Below are positions 24,901 to 34,482 of a stretch of DNA of 64,000 nucleotides, piece by piece (position 1 is the stretch's first letter; every line of letters starts with the position of its first letter). The stretch comes from JBCBWG01 sp039039985. GTDB taxonomy: Bacteria; Pseudomonadota; Alphaproteobacteria; Rhizobiales; Hyphomicrobiaceae. Made by a program: the position numbers and the translations under genes. The notes beneath the pieces are model-generated. The model saw nothing but the letters and a program-made list of their open reading frames with translations. It was not told the origin of the DNA and did no database searches. Location of the stretch: contig JBCCOV010000004.1 of NCBI GenBank assembly GCA_039039985.1, positions 11,276 through 75,275 on the forward strand. Reading direction: 5' to 3'.

Positions 24901-26928
24901 ATGGCGGACGGCCAAGCTGGCGAAGGGGCCCCGGGCGCAACGCATGCGGAAATGGCCAATGCGATCCGCGCACTGGCGATGGATGCGGTTGAGACGGCCA
25001 AGTCCGGTCATCCCGGTATGCCGATGGGCATGGCCGACGTGGCAACTGTACTGTTTTCAAAACACATGAGTTTTGATCCGGCCGCACCGGATTGGCCCAA
25101 TCGCGACCGGTTCGTACTGTCCGCCGGGCATGGCTCGATGCTGCTTTACGCGTTGCTCTACCTCACCGGCTATCCAGGAGCGGAGCTGGATCAGCTTAAG
25201 GCGTTTCGTCAGCTCGGATCCAAAACGGCCGGCCATCCGGAATTCGGGCATCTGGCCGGCATTGAGACGACGACGGGGCCGCTTGGCCAGGGAATTGCCA
25301 ACGCCGTTGGATTTGCGCTCGCCGAACGCCATTGGAACGCAAAGTTCGACGGTGGTGTGATCGACCACAAGACATACGTGATTGCAGGCGACGGCTGTCT
25401 GATGGAAGGCGTCAGCCAAGAGGCGATCACGTTGGCCGGGCATCTCCGTCTCGGTCATCTGATCGTGTTGTTTGACGACAACGGGATTTCGATCGACGGG
25501 CCCACATCGCTATCGACGTCGGAAGATCAGATTGGACGCTTCCGTGCAGCCGGGTGGAACACGCTATCGGTCGATGGTCACGATCCGGCTGCCATCGATG
25601 CCGCGCTGGTCGAAGCGCGTGGCAATGCGGCGAAACCCTGGCTGATCGCCTGCAAGACGACGATCGGGTATGGAGCACCCAAAAAGGCGGGCACGGCAGG
25701 TGCACATGGTGCGCCATTGGGTGCCGACGAAATCGCCGCAACGCGAGAAGAGCTCGATTGGAATGCGTCGCCATTCGAGATCCCGTCACATGTGCTGGCG
25801 GCCTGGCGGTCGACCGGTGAACGCGGCGCAGTGCGGCGGGTGGAATGGCAATCGGTATGGGACAGCGCGCCAGCGGATCTGCGTTCGGCATTCGAGCAGC
25901 CGGTCGGAGGTCAAGTCGACGCAGCGCTGACTGAAGCAGTTCAGGCGGCGAAGACGGCCGCAGCTACAGCGACCGACAAAGCCGCAACGCGGGTATGGTC
26001 CCAGCGCGCATTGGATCATTTGGTTCCGGCCGTGCCGGCATTGCTGGGCGGTTCCGCGGATTTGACCGGGTCGAACAACACGAAGGTATCTAGCCACAGT
26101 ATTCTGACGGCAGATGACTATAGCGGGCGCTATGTCCATTACGGGATCCGCGAGCACGGTATGGCGGCGGCCATGAACGGACTGTCGCTATATGGCGGCC
26201 TTATTCCCTATGGCGGGACGTTCCTGGTGTTTTCGGATTATTGCCGGCCGGCGATACGCCTGTCGGCGCTCATGCGCCAGCGCGTGATTTATGTCATGAC
26301 CCATGACTCGATCGGGCTTGGCGAAGATGGTCCCACGCATCAGCCGGTTGAGCATCTTGCAAGCTTGCGAGCGATTCCGAACCTACGTGTGTTCCGGCCG
26401 GCTGACGGCGTCGAGACAGCTGAGGCGTGGGAGCTGGCAATTCGCCATACAGACGGGCCCTCGCTGATTGCGCTGACGCGGCAGTCCGTTGCGAACCTGC
26501 GCACCGTGGCAGCTGATGCGAATGTCTCTGACCAGGGTGCCTACATCTTGTCCGAGCCGTCGCAGGCCCGTGATGTGACGCTGATCGCGACGGGATCAGA
26601 GGTTGGGCTGGCCGTTGATGCAGCCCAAGCCTTGGCCGACGACGGCGTGTCGGCTGCGGTTGTCTCGATGCCGTGCATGGAGTTGTTCCGGGCGCAGTCC
26701 GCGGACTACCGGCATGCGGTGCTTGGTGATGCGCCGCGTGTGGCGATCGAAGCCGGTGTCGCAATGTGCTGGCACGAATGGCTGGGGCGTGCGGGGGCGT
26801 TCGTTGGCATGAGTGATTTCGGTGCATCGGCGCCTGGCCCGCAGCTCTATGAGCATTTCGGGCTCACCGCCAGCCGTGTCGCAGCCATGGCGCGCCATGT
26901 CGTCGACGGGGATATGCGGACCGGCTAG
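24901..26928 (+). CDS. tkt: transketolase
   Basis: A 675-residue enzyme of normal length. Key motifs are SGHPGMPMGMADVATVL, SAGHGSMLLYALLYLTGY, the thiamine-diphosphate motif GDGCLMEGVSQEAITLAGHL ending FDDN, the substrate segment HDSIGLGEDGPTHQPVEHL and the catalytic Glu region YVHYGIREHGMAAAMNG. It transfers two-carbon ketol units in the pentose phosphate or Calvin pathway. A GGAGAAAG sequence precedes the ATG. The 256 bp upstream hold no gene. Phosphoglycerate kinase follows on the same strand, but the gap gene often found between them is missing. Confidence 0.95.
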   Translation: MADGQAGEGAPGATHAEMANAIRALAMDAVETAKSGHPGMPMGMADVATVLFSKHMSFDPAAPDWPNRDRFVLSAGHGSMLLYALLYLTGYPGAELDQLKAFRQLGSKTAGHPEFGHLAGIETTTGPLGQGIANAVGFALAERHWNAKFDGGVIDHKTYVIAGDGCLMEGVSQEAITLAGHLRLGHLIVLFDDNGISIDGPTSLSTSEDQIGRFRAAGWNTLSVDGHDPAAIDAALVEARGNAAKPWLIACKTTIGYGAPKKAGTAGAHGAPLGADEIAATREELDWNASPFEIPSHVLAAWRSTGERGAVRRVEWQSVWDSAPADLRSAFEQPVGGQVDAALTEAVQAAKTAAATATDKAATRVWSQRALDHLVPAVPALLGGSADLTGSNNTKVSSHSILTADDYSGRYVHYGIREHGMAAAMNGLSLYGGLIPYGGTFLVFSDYCRPAIRLSALMRQRVIYVMTHDSIGLGEDGPTHQPVEHLASLRAIPNLRVFRPADGVETAEAWELAIRHTDGPSLIALTRQSVANLRTVAADANVSDQGAYILSEPSQARDVTLIATGSEVGLAVDAAQALADDGVSAAVVSMPCMELFRAQSADYRHAVLGDAPRVAIEAGVAMCWHEWLGRAGAFVGMSDFGASAPGPQLYEHFGLTASRVAAMARHVVDGDMRTG

Positions 26929-27103
26929 TTGGCCGACCTAAGTTGGTGTTTTGCAGCGCGAATTGGCGCGGCACCGGAGATGACCGTTCGTGGTCGTTTG
27001 CGCACGGCTCGTTGTGAAAACGGACTCCGGAGCGGCGCGCATCGTGAAACGGCCGCAAAACGTCGACGTCGTGGTGCGAGCCGGGCGACAGCGAGGGGCG
27101 AGA

Positions 27104-28318
27104 ATGACGCTTGATGACTTGGTGCCGATCGAGACCGTTGATGTTTCGGGCAAGACTGTCTTGGTGCGTGCAGATCTCAATGTGCCGATGCAAGACGGGC
27201 AGGTGACGGATGCGACACGGATTTCGCGCCTTGTTCCCGGTCTGCTGTCGTTGAGCGACAGAGGCGCACGGGTTGTTGTGCTGTCCCACTTTGGTCGACC
27301 AAAGGGTGTGGCAAACCGCGACTTGTCTCTGCAACCCGTTGCAGAAGCCCTAGCGAGTATCGCTGAGCGTCCTGTGATCTTCGGTCCGAACTGCATTGGG
27401 ACGGAGGCAACCGCGGCCGTCTCGAAAGCCGGCACCGGGGGCTTGGTGGTTTTGGAGAATCTCAGGTTTCACCCGGGAGAAGAGGCAAACGACGCCGCGT
27501 TTGCGGCGCAGCTTGCAGCACTCGGTGATGTGTTTGTTGGCGACGCGTTCTCATGCGCACATCGCGCCCATGCATCGACGGCGGCTATCGCAGATCTCAT
27601 GCCAGCCTATGCCGGGCCACTCATGATGGCTGAGATCAATGCTCTGCGGAGTGCGTTGGACCGGCCGGAACGCCCAACGGTCGCCGTGGTCGGTGGCGCG
27701 AAGGTCTCCACGAAGCTGCCCGTGCTGACACACTTGATCGGCAAGGTTGACCATCTTGTTGTCGGCGGGGGGATGGCCAATACGTTCCTCCTGGCGCGCG
27801 GTGTGCCGGTTGGGCGTTCGCTTGCCGAGCCTGACTTGGTCGCAACGGCGTCCGAGATTGCGGGGACGGCTGAGCGCGCTGGGTGCACATTGCATTTGCC
27901 AACGGACGTAGCCGTTGCGCCGGAATTCAAGGATGGCGCACCGGCAACGCTTGTCTCGGTTGATGCGGTGCCAGCGGACCAAATGATCCTGGACATCGGC
28001 CCGCAATCCGTCGCGGCCATTCAGCAGGTCGTTGATACATGTCGGACACTGCTTTGGAACGGACCGCTTGGCGCGTTTGAAGTTACGCCGTTCAATCGCG
28101 GGACATTTGATCTTGCGGCGCATGTCGCGAAACGCACGGCGTCTGGACAGTTAGCTTCGATTGCCGGCGGCGGTGACACGGTCGCGGTCCTGAACGCCGC
28201 AGGCGTAACTGATCAGATGACCTATGTTTCGACGGCGGGCGGCGCGTTTCTGGAATGGCTGGAAGGGCGAGAGTTGCCTGGCGTGGCGGCCCTGTTGCAT
28301 GCACCAAAGGCGTCTTGA
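27104..28318 (+). CDS. pgk: phosphoglycerate kinase
   Basis: A 404-residue protein with the PGK signatures VRADLNVPMQDGQV, VVLSHFGRPKG, VVGGAKVSTKLPVL (nucleotide-binding Lys), WNGPLGAFE and IAGGGDTVAVLNAAG near the C-terminus. The ATG at 27104 follows GAGGGG and gives the family length; the open frame back to 26990 is not conserved-looking. It transfers phosphate from 1,3-bisphosphoglycerate to ADP in the cytoplasm. It lies 175 bp after transketolase and may share its transcript. Confidence 0.95.
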   Translation: MTLDDLVPIETVDVSGKTVLVRADLNVPMQDGQVTDATRISRLVPGLLSLSDRGARVVVLSHFGRPKGVANRDLSLQPVAEALASIAERPVIFGPNCIGTEATAAVSKAGTGGLVVLENLRFHPGEEANDAAFAAQLAALGDVFVGDAFSCAHRAHASTAAIADLMPAYAGPLMMAEINALRSALDRPERPTVAVVGGAKVSTKLPVLTHLIGKVDHLVVGGGMANTFLLARGVPVGRSLAEPDLVATASEIAGTAERAGCTLHLPTDVAVAPEFKDGAPATLVSVDAVPADQMILDIGPQSVAAIQQVVDTCRTLLWNGPLGAFEVTPFNRGTFDLAAHVAKRTASGQLASIAGGGDTVAVLNAAGVTDQMTYVSTAGGAFLEWLEGRELPGVAALLHAPKAS

Positions 28319-28446
28319 TTACGGTTTGTTCCTGCTTGTGATGTGTCCTGATCGTTGCGTCCTCACTTCGATATGACGGAGCGTGATTTGGCTCGTTGGC
28401 GGTTCTGTCCGATGATACGGTCGGCAGAGCAGGAGCAGGCGCCGAG

Positions 28447-29238
28447 ATGACTGACGCTTACATATACGCCGTCGTGGCAATGGCGGGGCTCGTCAGTTTC
28501 CTCAGCCCCTGCGTGCTACCGCTAGTGCCGCCGTATCTGGGATATCTGGGTGGCACGACAATCTCGCAAGCCTCAGCCGAAGGGCTGGATGACCGCGTTT
28601 GGCGGAAAGTGGTCTTCGGGTCTTTGTTTTTTGTCCTCGGCTTCACGACGGTGTTTGTGAGCCTGGGGGCAGGCGCATCTGCTTTCGGACAATTGATCCA
28701 CGAACATAAAGCCACGCTGTCGATGATTGCCGGCGCGGTGATTATCCTGTTCGGCTTCCATTTTCTTGGTTGGTTGCGCATTCCGATTCTCTATCAGGAA
28801 GCACGCTTTGAGACGCAGGTCCAGGGTGCGAGCTATGGCGGCGCGTATGTGATTGGCTTGGCCTTCGCGTTCGGTTGGACGCCGTGCATCGGCCCGGTTC
28901 TGGCGACGGTCCTGACGTTGGCGGCGAACGAGGCCAGCCTGGGACAGGGTGTCAGCCTGTTGTTCGTGTATTCGCTCGGCCTTGGCATCCCGTTCGTACT
29001 TGCAGCCGTGATGATCCGGCCGTTTCTCGGATTCATGCAGCGGTTCAAGGGCCATCTTGGGAGTGTCGAGCGCGTTATGGGTGTGGTGTTGGTGATTGCC
29101 GGGCTGATGTTCCTGACCGGTACGATCACCTGGATCGGGCAGTGGATGATCGAGACCTTTCCTGCGCTCGCCAACGTCGAGGAGCTGGTGATGCCGGAAG
29201 GGTTGCAAAGCGAGCTGCTGCAGCGCAATGCCCAATAG
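28447..29238 (+). CDS. ccdA: CcdA-type cytochrome c biogenesis / thiol-disulphide transporter
   Basis: A 263-residue inner-membrane protein with six hydrophobic helices. The two redox cysteines sit in LSPCVLPLVPPYLGYLGG (first helix) and FGWTPCIGPVLATV (fourth helix), as in CcdA/DsbD-beta. It passes reducing power from cytoplasmic thioredoxin to periplasmic thiol proteins for haem attachment. The start at 28447 gives the usual length; no periplasmic thioredoxin gene is adjacent. Confidence 0.9.
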   Translation: MTDAYIYAVVAMAGLVSFLSPCVLPLVPPYLGYLGGTTISQASAEGLDDRVWRKVVFGSLFFVLGFTTVFVSLGAGASAFGQLIHEHKATLSMIAGAVIILFGFHFLGWLRIPILYQEARFETQVQGASYGGAYVIGLAFAFGWTPCIGPVLATVLTLAANEASLGQGVSLLFVYSLGLGIPFVLAAVMIRPFLGFMQRFKGHLGSVERVMGVVLVIAGLMFLTGTITWIGQWMIETFPALANVEELVMPEGLQSELLQRNAQ

Positions 29239-29335
29239 CGGGAACAGGCGTTTCGTCTATGTTTCGCCCAGGGAACACGCCGAGGGAACACGCCAGTGGC
29301 CCAGGCCGCTTCGAGTAGAGGTACGACGTCCGTCC

Positions 29336-30166
29336 ATGCAAAGTGCTGACCGCGATCGCACCGAACCCGTTGCCCTGACGATCGCAGGATCAGACAGCTC
29401 CGGCGGTGCGGGTATCCAGGCCGACCACAAGACGTTTGCTGCGCTCGGGGTCTACGGCGCGAGCGTGCTCACGGCCCTGACGGCGCAAAACACAACCGGC
29501 GTTCAAGACGTTCACGCCGTGCCCGCAGCGTTCGTTGCCAAACAACTCGAGAGCGTTTTGAGTGATCTCGACGTGCGCGCCATCAAAACCGGCATGTTGG
29601 CCACGGCCGAGATCATTGAGGTTGTGGGGGCGACGCTTCGTGTGCAACCGGATATCGCAGCCGTTGTCGATCCCGTCATGGTCGCAACCAGTGGTGACCC
29701 ATTGATTGCAGCAGATGCAATTCGCGTCGTCCGGGATCAGCTTGTGCCCGCCGCGACACTGATTACGCCGAATTTGAATGAAGCAGCTGTCTTGCTCGAC
29801 CGGCCGGTTGCGCAAGATGCTGCTGAAATGGAACGGCAGGCGGCGGCCCTACTGGACCTGGGTTGCCGTGGCGTGCTGCTCAAAGGCGGCCACGCGACGC
29901 ATGAGGCCGAGGCGTGCGATTTCTACGCGACAGCCAAAGAGCAGGCGTGGATTTGCGGCGAACGGATCGCAACGCAGAATACGCATGGCACAGGATGTAC
30001 GCTGTCATCTGCCATTGCGGCGTTCCTGGTGCGGGGCCAGAGCGAACGTGAGGCGATCAGGTCAGCGAAGACCTATCTCACCGAGGCTTTGCGCTCCGGC
30101 GCCGACCAGATCGTCGGTGCGGGCGCCGGCCCGGTTGATCACCTTTTCGCAATCCGCCAGCAATAG
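29336..30166 (+). CDS. thiD: hydroxymethylpyrimidine/phosphomethylpyrimidine kinase
   Basis: A 276-residue ThiD. TIAGSDSSGGAGIQADHKTF lies near the N-terminus, followed by YGASVLTALTAQNT, VVDPVMVATSGDPL, LKGGH and the ATP-binding/catalytic NTHGTGCTLSSAIAAFL. It phosphorylates HMP and HMP-P in thiamine synthesis or salvage. The ATG at 29336 is chosen because the upstream open frame adds a non-family N-terminus. It stands alone; no other thiamine genes or TPP riboswitch are apparent. Confidence 0.93.
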   Translation: MQSADRDRTEPVALTIAGSDSSGGAGIQADHKTFAALGVYGASVLTALTAQNTTGVQDVHAVPAAFVAKQLESVLSDLDVRAIKTGMLATAEIIEVVGATLRVQPDIAAVVDPVMVATSGDPLIAADAIRVVRDQLVPAATLITPNLNEAAVLLDRPVAQDAAEMERQAAALLDLGCRGVLLKGGHATHEAEACDFYATAKEQAWICGERIATQNTHGTGCTLSSAIAAFLVRGQSEREAIRSAKTYLTEALRSGADQIVGAGAGPVDHLFAIRQQ

Positions 30167-30196
30167 GCATAAGGGCGGCACGCGTGTTTCGGCGCA

Positions 30197-31285
30197 TCAG
30201 TCGAGCCAAACATCACCCGGTATGAGCAGGTCTCCGCGAGCCAGAAGGCGGGCTGTGCGAACGAGACCGGCTGCTTCGATGGTGACGCCGTCATTGCCGG
30301 AGCGTTCAAACGTCATCGTGACATCAATCGCGCCCATGGGGTGTTCAATCGTGATCGTTGCGGGGGACACTGGCGTTTGCAGAAGGTCATAGGCCACGGT
30401 GCCGGGCGTGAGCGCGCACGCGGCGAGGCATTGCGATCCCGTAACAGCCAGCGTGGGATGGCAGTTCCAGGGCATGAAGTAGCGCGCGGTGAAAGCGCCG
30501 CCTGAGCGCGCGGGACCAACCAACCCGAACTTAGGCGTTACCGATTTTGTGACATCACCAAGCCCCATTCGCCGGCCGGCTTCGATGCGGATGGCCTCCA
30601 TGCGCTCGTAAAACGCCCGGTTGGCGTCGAGCGCTTCCACCGTTTCATAGCCTGTCAGGCCGAAGTCGCTGGCACGGGCAATACACATCGGCATGGCGAC
30701 GTCCACGCACGTGACCTCGATCCCGTCGATGATCTCGGATGCCTGACCTGTCGGAAGCAAGGCTCCGGTCTTCGAGCCGACGACGCCCCTAAAATTCAAC
30801 AGCACCGGCGCGGCCGTTCCTGGAACACCGTCAATCGCCGTATCCCCGTCGTATCGGACCGTTCCGCCCGGTGTTTGGACGACTTGGTCAATCAGGGCGC
30901 CGGTGTTGACCGCCCGCACCCGCACTGGCGTTTCGCCATCTTGCGCTTTGACAAGTCCCATTTCGATCGCCGCCGGACCGACGCCGGAGAGGATGTTGCC
31001 GCAGGTCGGCTTGAAGTCGACAAGGTGTTCTTCGACGGCCACCTGGGCAAAGAAGTAGTCCACGTCGATATCGGGTGCGTCCGAAGCGGAGAGTATCGCG
31101 ACCTTGGTCGTGACAGCAACGCCGCCGCCGATCCCGTCGATATTCAGTGGGTGGCCGGCGCCAACGGCGGCGATGAGCACGTTGGCCAAAGCCTCTCGGT
31201 CGGCCGGCAGGTCCGAGCGTTTGAAGTACGGGCCGCGCGACGTGCCGCCGCGCATGAACAGAAACGGAATGGCGCGTTGTTTCAT
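30197..31285 (-). CDS. PrpF/GalD-family isomerase (4-oxalomesaconate tautomerase-like)
   Basis: A 362-residue protein with the PrpF-family layout. It opens IPFLFMRGGTSRGPYFKRSDLP, then HPLNIDGIGGGVAVTTKVAIL and FKPTCGNILSGVGPAAIEMGLV; this Cys-containing CGNIL segment is the active-site region of the fold. The similarity is closer to GalD (4-oxalomesaconate tautomerase of gallate/protocatechuate 4,5-cleavage) than to methylaconitate isomerase PrpF, as I remember those families. It starts one base before the end of the Tct permease gene on the same strand, so the transporter probably brings in its substrate, a tricarboxylate or unsaturated diacid. Confidence 0.82.
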   Translation of the reverse strand: MKQRAIPFLFMRGGTSRGPYFKRSDLPADREALANVLIAAVGAGHPLNIDGIGGGVAVTTKVAILSASDAPDIDVDYFFAQVAVEEHLVDFKPTCGNILSGVGPAAIEMGLVKAQDGETPVRVRAVNTGALIDQVVQTPGGTVRYDGDTAIDGVPGTAAPVLLNFRGVVGSKTGALLPTGQASEIIDGIEVTCVDVAMPMCIARASDFGLTGYETVEALDANRAFYERMEAIRIEAGRRMGLGDVTKSVTPKFGLVGPARSGGAFTARYFMPWNCHPTLAVTGSQCLAACALTPGTVAYDLLQTPVSPATITIEHPMGAIDVTMTFERSGNDGVTIEAAGLVRTARLLARGDLLIPGDVWLD

Positions 31286-33313
31286 CTATCGCCCTCGCAG
31301 TGGCCATGGGAGTTCCACATGTTCCTGGAGCAGGCCGGACGGGAAGTCTCGGTTTAACATGTAGGCCATTCCGATCAGGAAGGCATTTGCGGCGACGGTC
31401 AAGATGATGACCCGGAGTACGGACACCCGCGCGCGGAACGCAAGGAACAAGATGAAAAAGACGACAAGGGCCAAGACGAAGCCGAGCAGGCTGGTCAGTA
31501 CCAGCAAGGTCAGGAACCACGCAAGCGTGGACCACAGCCCGAAGTCCGGTCGCGCATCCTGGGTCTCGACGTACTCATCGTCCGCGAAGAGTTTGTTGGG
31601 TGCTGAGCGGGTCCACATCTGAAACAGCAGAAGCGATGCGGATATCAGAGACAGTCCTGCGACCGCCGCTGGGAAAATCTTGTCGATGAAACTGCGCAGT
31701 AGCAGTGCATCAATCAACGCAACGGCCAGGAACGCCGCAACGACAATGGCAAAGGTTATGGGTGCCGACTTGCCCGTGGATTGCGGGGGCGCTTCAGTGG
31801 CGTGCAGAGCTTGCGATTGCCGCGCGCCGAGCCAAACCGACACAACGATGACGGCGATAATGGTCAGCCCGACAGGTGTAAATAGATAGCTGAGGCCGGC
31901 CTCCCATCCGCCTGTACGCGCCTTTGCCATGGCAATCTGAGTCGCTTGGTAGGTGTAAACCTCGGCCTGGTCGGCCAGCACAAACCCGATCAGAAAGGCG
32001 GGTCGCGACCAGTCGAACCGCTTCATGAAGATGCCGAGGATGCCGATCGCGACCAAGGCGCCCAGGTCCCAAAGCGTCTGCTTCGACTGGAACGCGGCGA
32101 ACGCGATCAGCATGAACAAGAACGGCGCCAGCAACGCGAACCGAATGGTTGTCAATTTGGCGATACCGCCGGAGAGGAAAATGCAAAGCCCGGCGCCAAT
32201 GACGTTGGCGAGCGCCAGTGACCAAACGATTGTGTACGTGGTCGGTAACTCGTTGCGGATCATTTGTGGGCCGGCTTCAATGCCGAGCAGGATCATGCCG
32301 CCGAGGAATACGGCCATCGAGCCGGAGCCCGGGATGCCGAACAAGAGTGTCGGGACGAGGCCGCCGCCCTCCTTGGCGTTATTTGAGGACTCGGGGCCGA
32401 TGATTCCGCGGATCTCACCCTTGCCGAACTTCGACCGGTCCTTTGTGGTCTGGACGGTGTGCCCATAGGCGATCCAGTCGACAACGGAGCCACCAAGGCC
32501 CGGTACGACGCCGACAACGACACCAATGGTTGCGCAGCGCAATGACAGCCATTTGTTCTGCCACCATGAGGTGACGCCGTCCCACCAGCCGGCACCGAGG
32601 GTGGCACTCTCAGAAATCGCGCGGTCGCGCCGGAGCAGTGCGACAATCTCGGGAATGGCGAATATGCCAAGGCCGATAACGACCAACGTCAGTCCGTCCT
32701 GCAGGTACCAGCTGCCAAACGACATCCGGACGGAGCCTTGCGCAGGGGCTTCCCCCATGGCGCCAATCGTCATGCCGAGACCGACGGCGGTCAGTCCCTT
32801 CAGAAGGCTGCTGCCGGCCAAGACACCGACCATTGAAAATCCGAGAATGGTCAGCAGCAAAAGCTCAGGTACGCCAAACGCCAGAACAAGCGGGCGGGCG
32901 ATGAGAATGAAGAACGTCAACAGAACGGCGCCGAACAGGCCGCCGAATAGCGATGAGGCAAACGCAGCTGCGAGCGCGCGGGCAGCCTGGCCTTGTTTCG
33001 ACAGGGGGAAACCGTCAAGCACTGTCGCTTGTGAGGCGGACGAGCCGGGAATGCCGAGGAGGACCGAGGCAAACGTGTCCGACGTGGGGATGACCGCGAC
33101 AAGGCCGACCATGAGGGCCAGACCTGATACCGGGTCCATGCCGTAAATGAACGGCAATACCAAAGACAGGCCCGCAATGCCGCCAAGGCCCGGAAAGACA
33201 CCGACACATAATCCAAGCAGCACACCGGCTGTCAGAAAGATCAAGGCGTTTGGTGCAAATATCAGTGAGAATGCTTCGCTCAGGGCGGGAAGAGCGGTGC
33301 TTAGGAGGTCCAC
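31286..33313 (-). CDS. tripartite tricarboxylate transporter permease, TctA-TctB fusion
   Basis: A 675-residue membrane protein. Residues 1 to about 500 are TctA: GVFPGLGGIAGLSLVLPFIYGMDP, then a second related loop GVVPGLGGSVVDWIAYGHT, and NAKEGGGLVPTLLFGIPGSGSMAVFLGGM. TctA alone is normally near 500 residues. The extra C-terminal part (about 525-675) has four hydrophobic segments and resembles the small TctB subunit, which is usually a separate upstream gene; no separate tctB is present here. With the binding protein at 33382-34482 this makes a complete TTT system. The strand order is binding protein, permease, tautomerase. Confidence 0.85.
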   Translation of the reverse strand: MDLLSTALPALSEAFSLIFAPNALIFLTAGVLLGLCVGVFPGLGGIAGLSLVLPFIYGMDPVSGLALMVGLVAVIPTSDTFASVLLGIPGSSASQATVLDGFPLSKQGQAARALAAAFASSLFGGLFGAVLLTFFILIARPLVLAFGVPELLLLTILGFSMVGVLAGSSLLKGLTAVGLGMTIGAMGEAPAQGSVRMSFGSWYLQDGLTLVVIGLGIFAIPEIVALLRRDRAISESATLGAGWWDGVTSWWQNKWLSLRCATIGVVVGVVPGLGGSVVDWIAYGHTVQTTKDRSKFGKGEIRGIIGPESSNNAKEGGGLVPTLLFGIPGSGSMAVFLGGMILLGIEAGPQMIRNELPTTYTIVWSLALANVIGAGLCIFLSGGIAKLTTIRFALLAPFLFMLIAFAAFQSKQTLWDLGALVAIGILGIFMKRFDWSRPAFLIGFVLADQAEVYTYQATQIAMAKARTGGWEAGLSYLFTPVGLTIIAVIVVSVWLGARQSQALHATEAPPQSTGKSAPITFAIVVAAFLAVALIDALLLRSFIDKIFPAAVAGLSLISASLLLFQMWTRSAPNKLFADDEYVETQDARPDFGLWSTLAWFLTLLVLTSLLGFVLALVVFFILFLAFRARVSVLRVIILTVAANAFLIGMAYMLNRDFPSGLLQEHVELPWPLRGR

Positions 33314-33381
33314 GGCGTGTCCGATCGAGCAGTAGTCGCGCCGGGCTGCTGTGAGCCCGACGCGCGTTCATGTGACTCGGC

Positions 33382-34482
33382 TTAGAGATTGACGCCGTAG
33401 CGCGCTTTCAGCCACGTCTTGATCCAGTTCTTCGCTGAATCAGCAACAACGGTCCCTTGCTTGAGTTTGACCTTCGCTGCTTCGCCGGTCGATTGCGGAT
33501 AAACGCCAAGCCGCTTTTTCGAGATTTCTGCGAAGTCAGGTCGTGCAAGCACCTTTTTGAAAGCGGCATCGTATGTTGCAATAATGTCTGGCGAGGTCCC
33601 CTTTGGCAGGAAGACCATTTTCTGCGCAGGGAAGCCGGCAACAAAGAAGGCCTTCCAAGCGTCCCAGGCATCGCCAGATGGCTCCTGGCCTTTGATCTTG
33701 GTATAAACCTCTTTGAACGTCGGAATATCCGGGAAGGTCGGATCACGGACGATGTTACCCGCCGCATCCAACGAGCCCCACGTCATGATCGGCACAGCCT
33801 TGCCATCCTTGACCAGCGGCGTGACCTTCGAGAGGAACGCGGAAGACGTCTGGTAGTCGATATTGACTTCGCCGCGTTCAAACATCAGACGGCCGGCACC
33901 GCGGCCCTTGATGCCGAATACAGGCTCAACCTTCATGCCCAGCAATTCCCAAGCGAGAAGCGGAACAAGGTCCAGGCGGGTCGCGCCTTGTGAGGCGTAG
34001 ATGAAGTCAATGTTCTTGATCACATCGGCTGGGTCTTTCTTCCAGCGCTCAGCGAGTTTCGGCGGAAGGTAGGCGACACCGCCGGTCGCCGTCGCCAGTA
34101 CAATGTTCCAGTCGGCGTAGTCGAACTTGACCCGGGGATCGCCAAGAAGAAACGGGAACTGGGTGGAGCCGGAGCTCCCAAAGATGGTCAAACCATCAGG
34201 TTTCACGCGCGAGGCGAAAAAGTTCGCACCTTTCGTGGAACCGGCGCCAGGCATGTTTTTGACAACAATTGTTGGGTTGCCGGGAAGAGCTTCCGAAAGA
34301 AGCGGGGCATAGAAGCGTGCCCACTTATCGGAGCCGCCGCCTTCTTTGAATGGAATAATCCATTCGACTGTCTTGCCGGAGAAGTCGACCTGAGCCATGG
34401 CCGGTCCGGTAAAGGCCAGGGCTGCTGCGCCTGCAGCCAAAGCCAGGGCGGTTCGCCGCGAGAGATTGTTTTCGAACGTCAC
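33382..34482 (-). CDS. TctC/Bug-family periplasmic tricarboxylate-binding protein
   Basis: A 366-residue binding protein. The GTG at 34482 is set by AAAGGAG a few bases upstream; the open frame to 34608 is rejected. The signal peptide carries a twin-arginine-like SRRTALALAAG run and ends near PAMA. The mature domain shows VEWIIPFKEGGGSDKWARF, typical of Bug proteins, and PTIVVKNMPGAGSTKGANF. It is longer than most Bug proteins (about 320-330). It feeds the fused TctAB permease immediately downstream. Confidence 0.88.
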   Translation of the reverse strand: MTFENNLSRRTALALAAGAAALAFTGPAMAQVDFSGKTVEWIIPFKEGGGSDKWARFYAPLLSEALPGNPTIVVKNMPGAGSTKGANFFASRVKPDGLTIFGSSGSTQFPFLLGDPRVKFDYADWNIVLATATGGVAYLPPKLAERWKKDPADVIKNIDFIYASQGATRLDLVPLLAWELLGMKVEPVFGIKGRGAGRLMFERGEVNIDYQTSSAFLSKVTPLVKDGKAVPIMTWGSLDAAGNIVRDPTFPDIPTFKEVYTKIKGQEPSGDAWDAWKAFFVAGFPAQKMVFLPKGTSPDIIATYDAAFKKVLARPDFAEISKKRLGVYPQSTGEAAKVKLKQGTVVADSAKNWIKTWLKARYGVNL

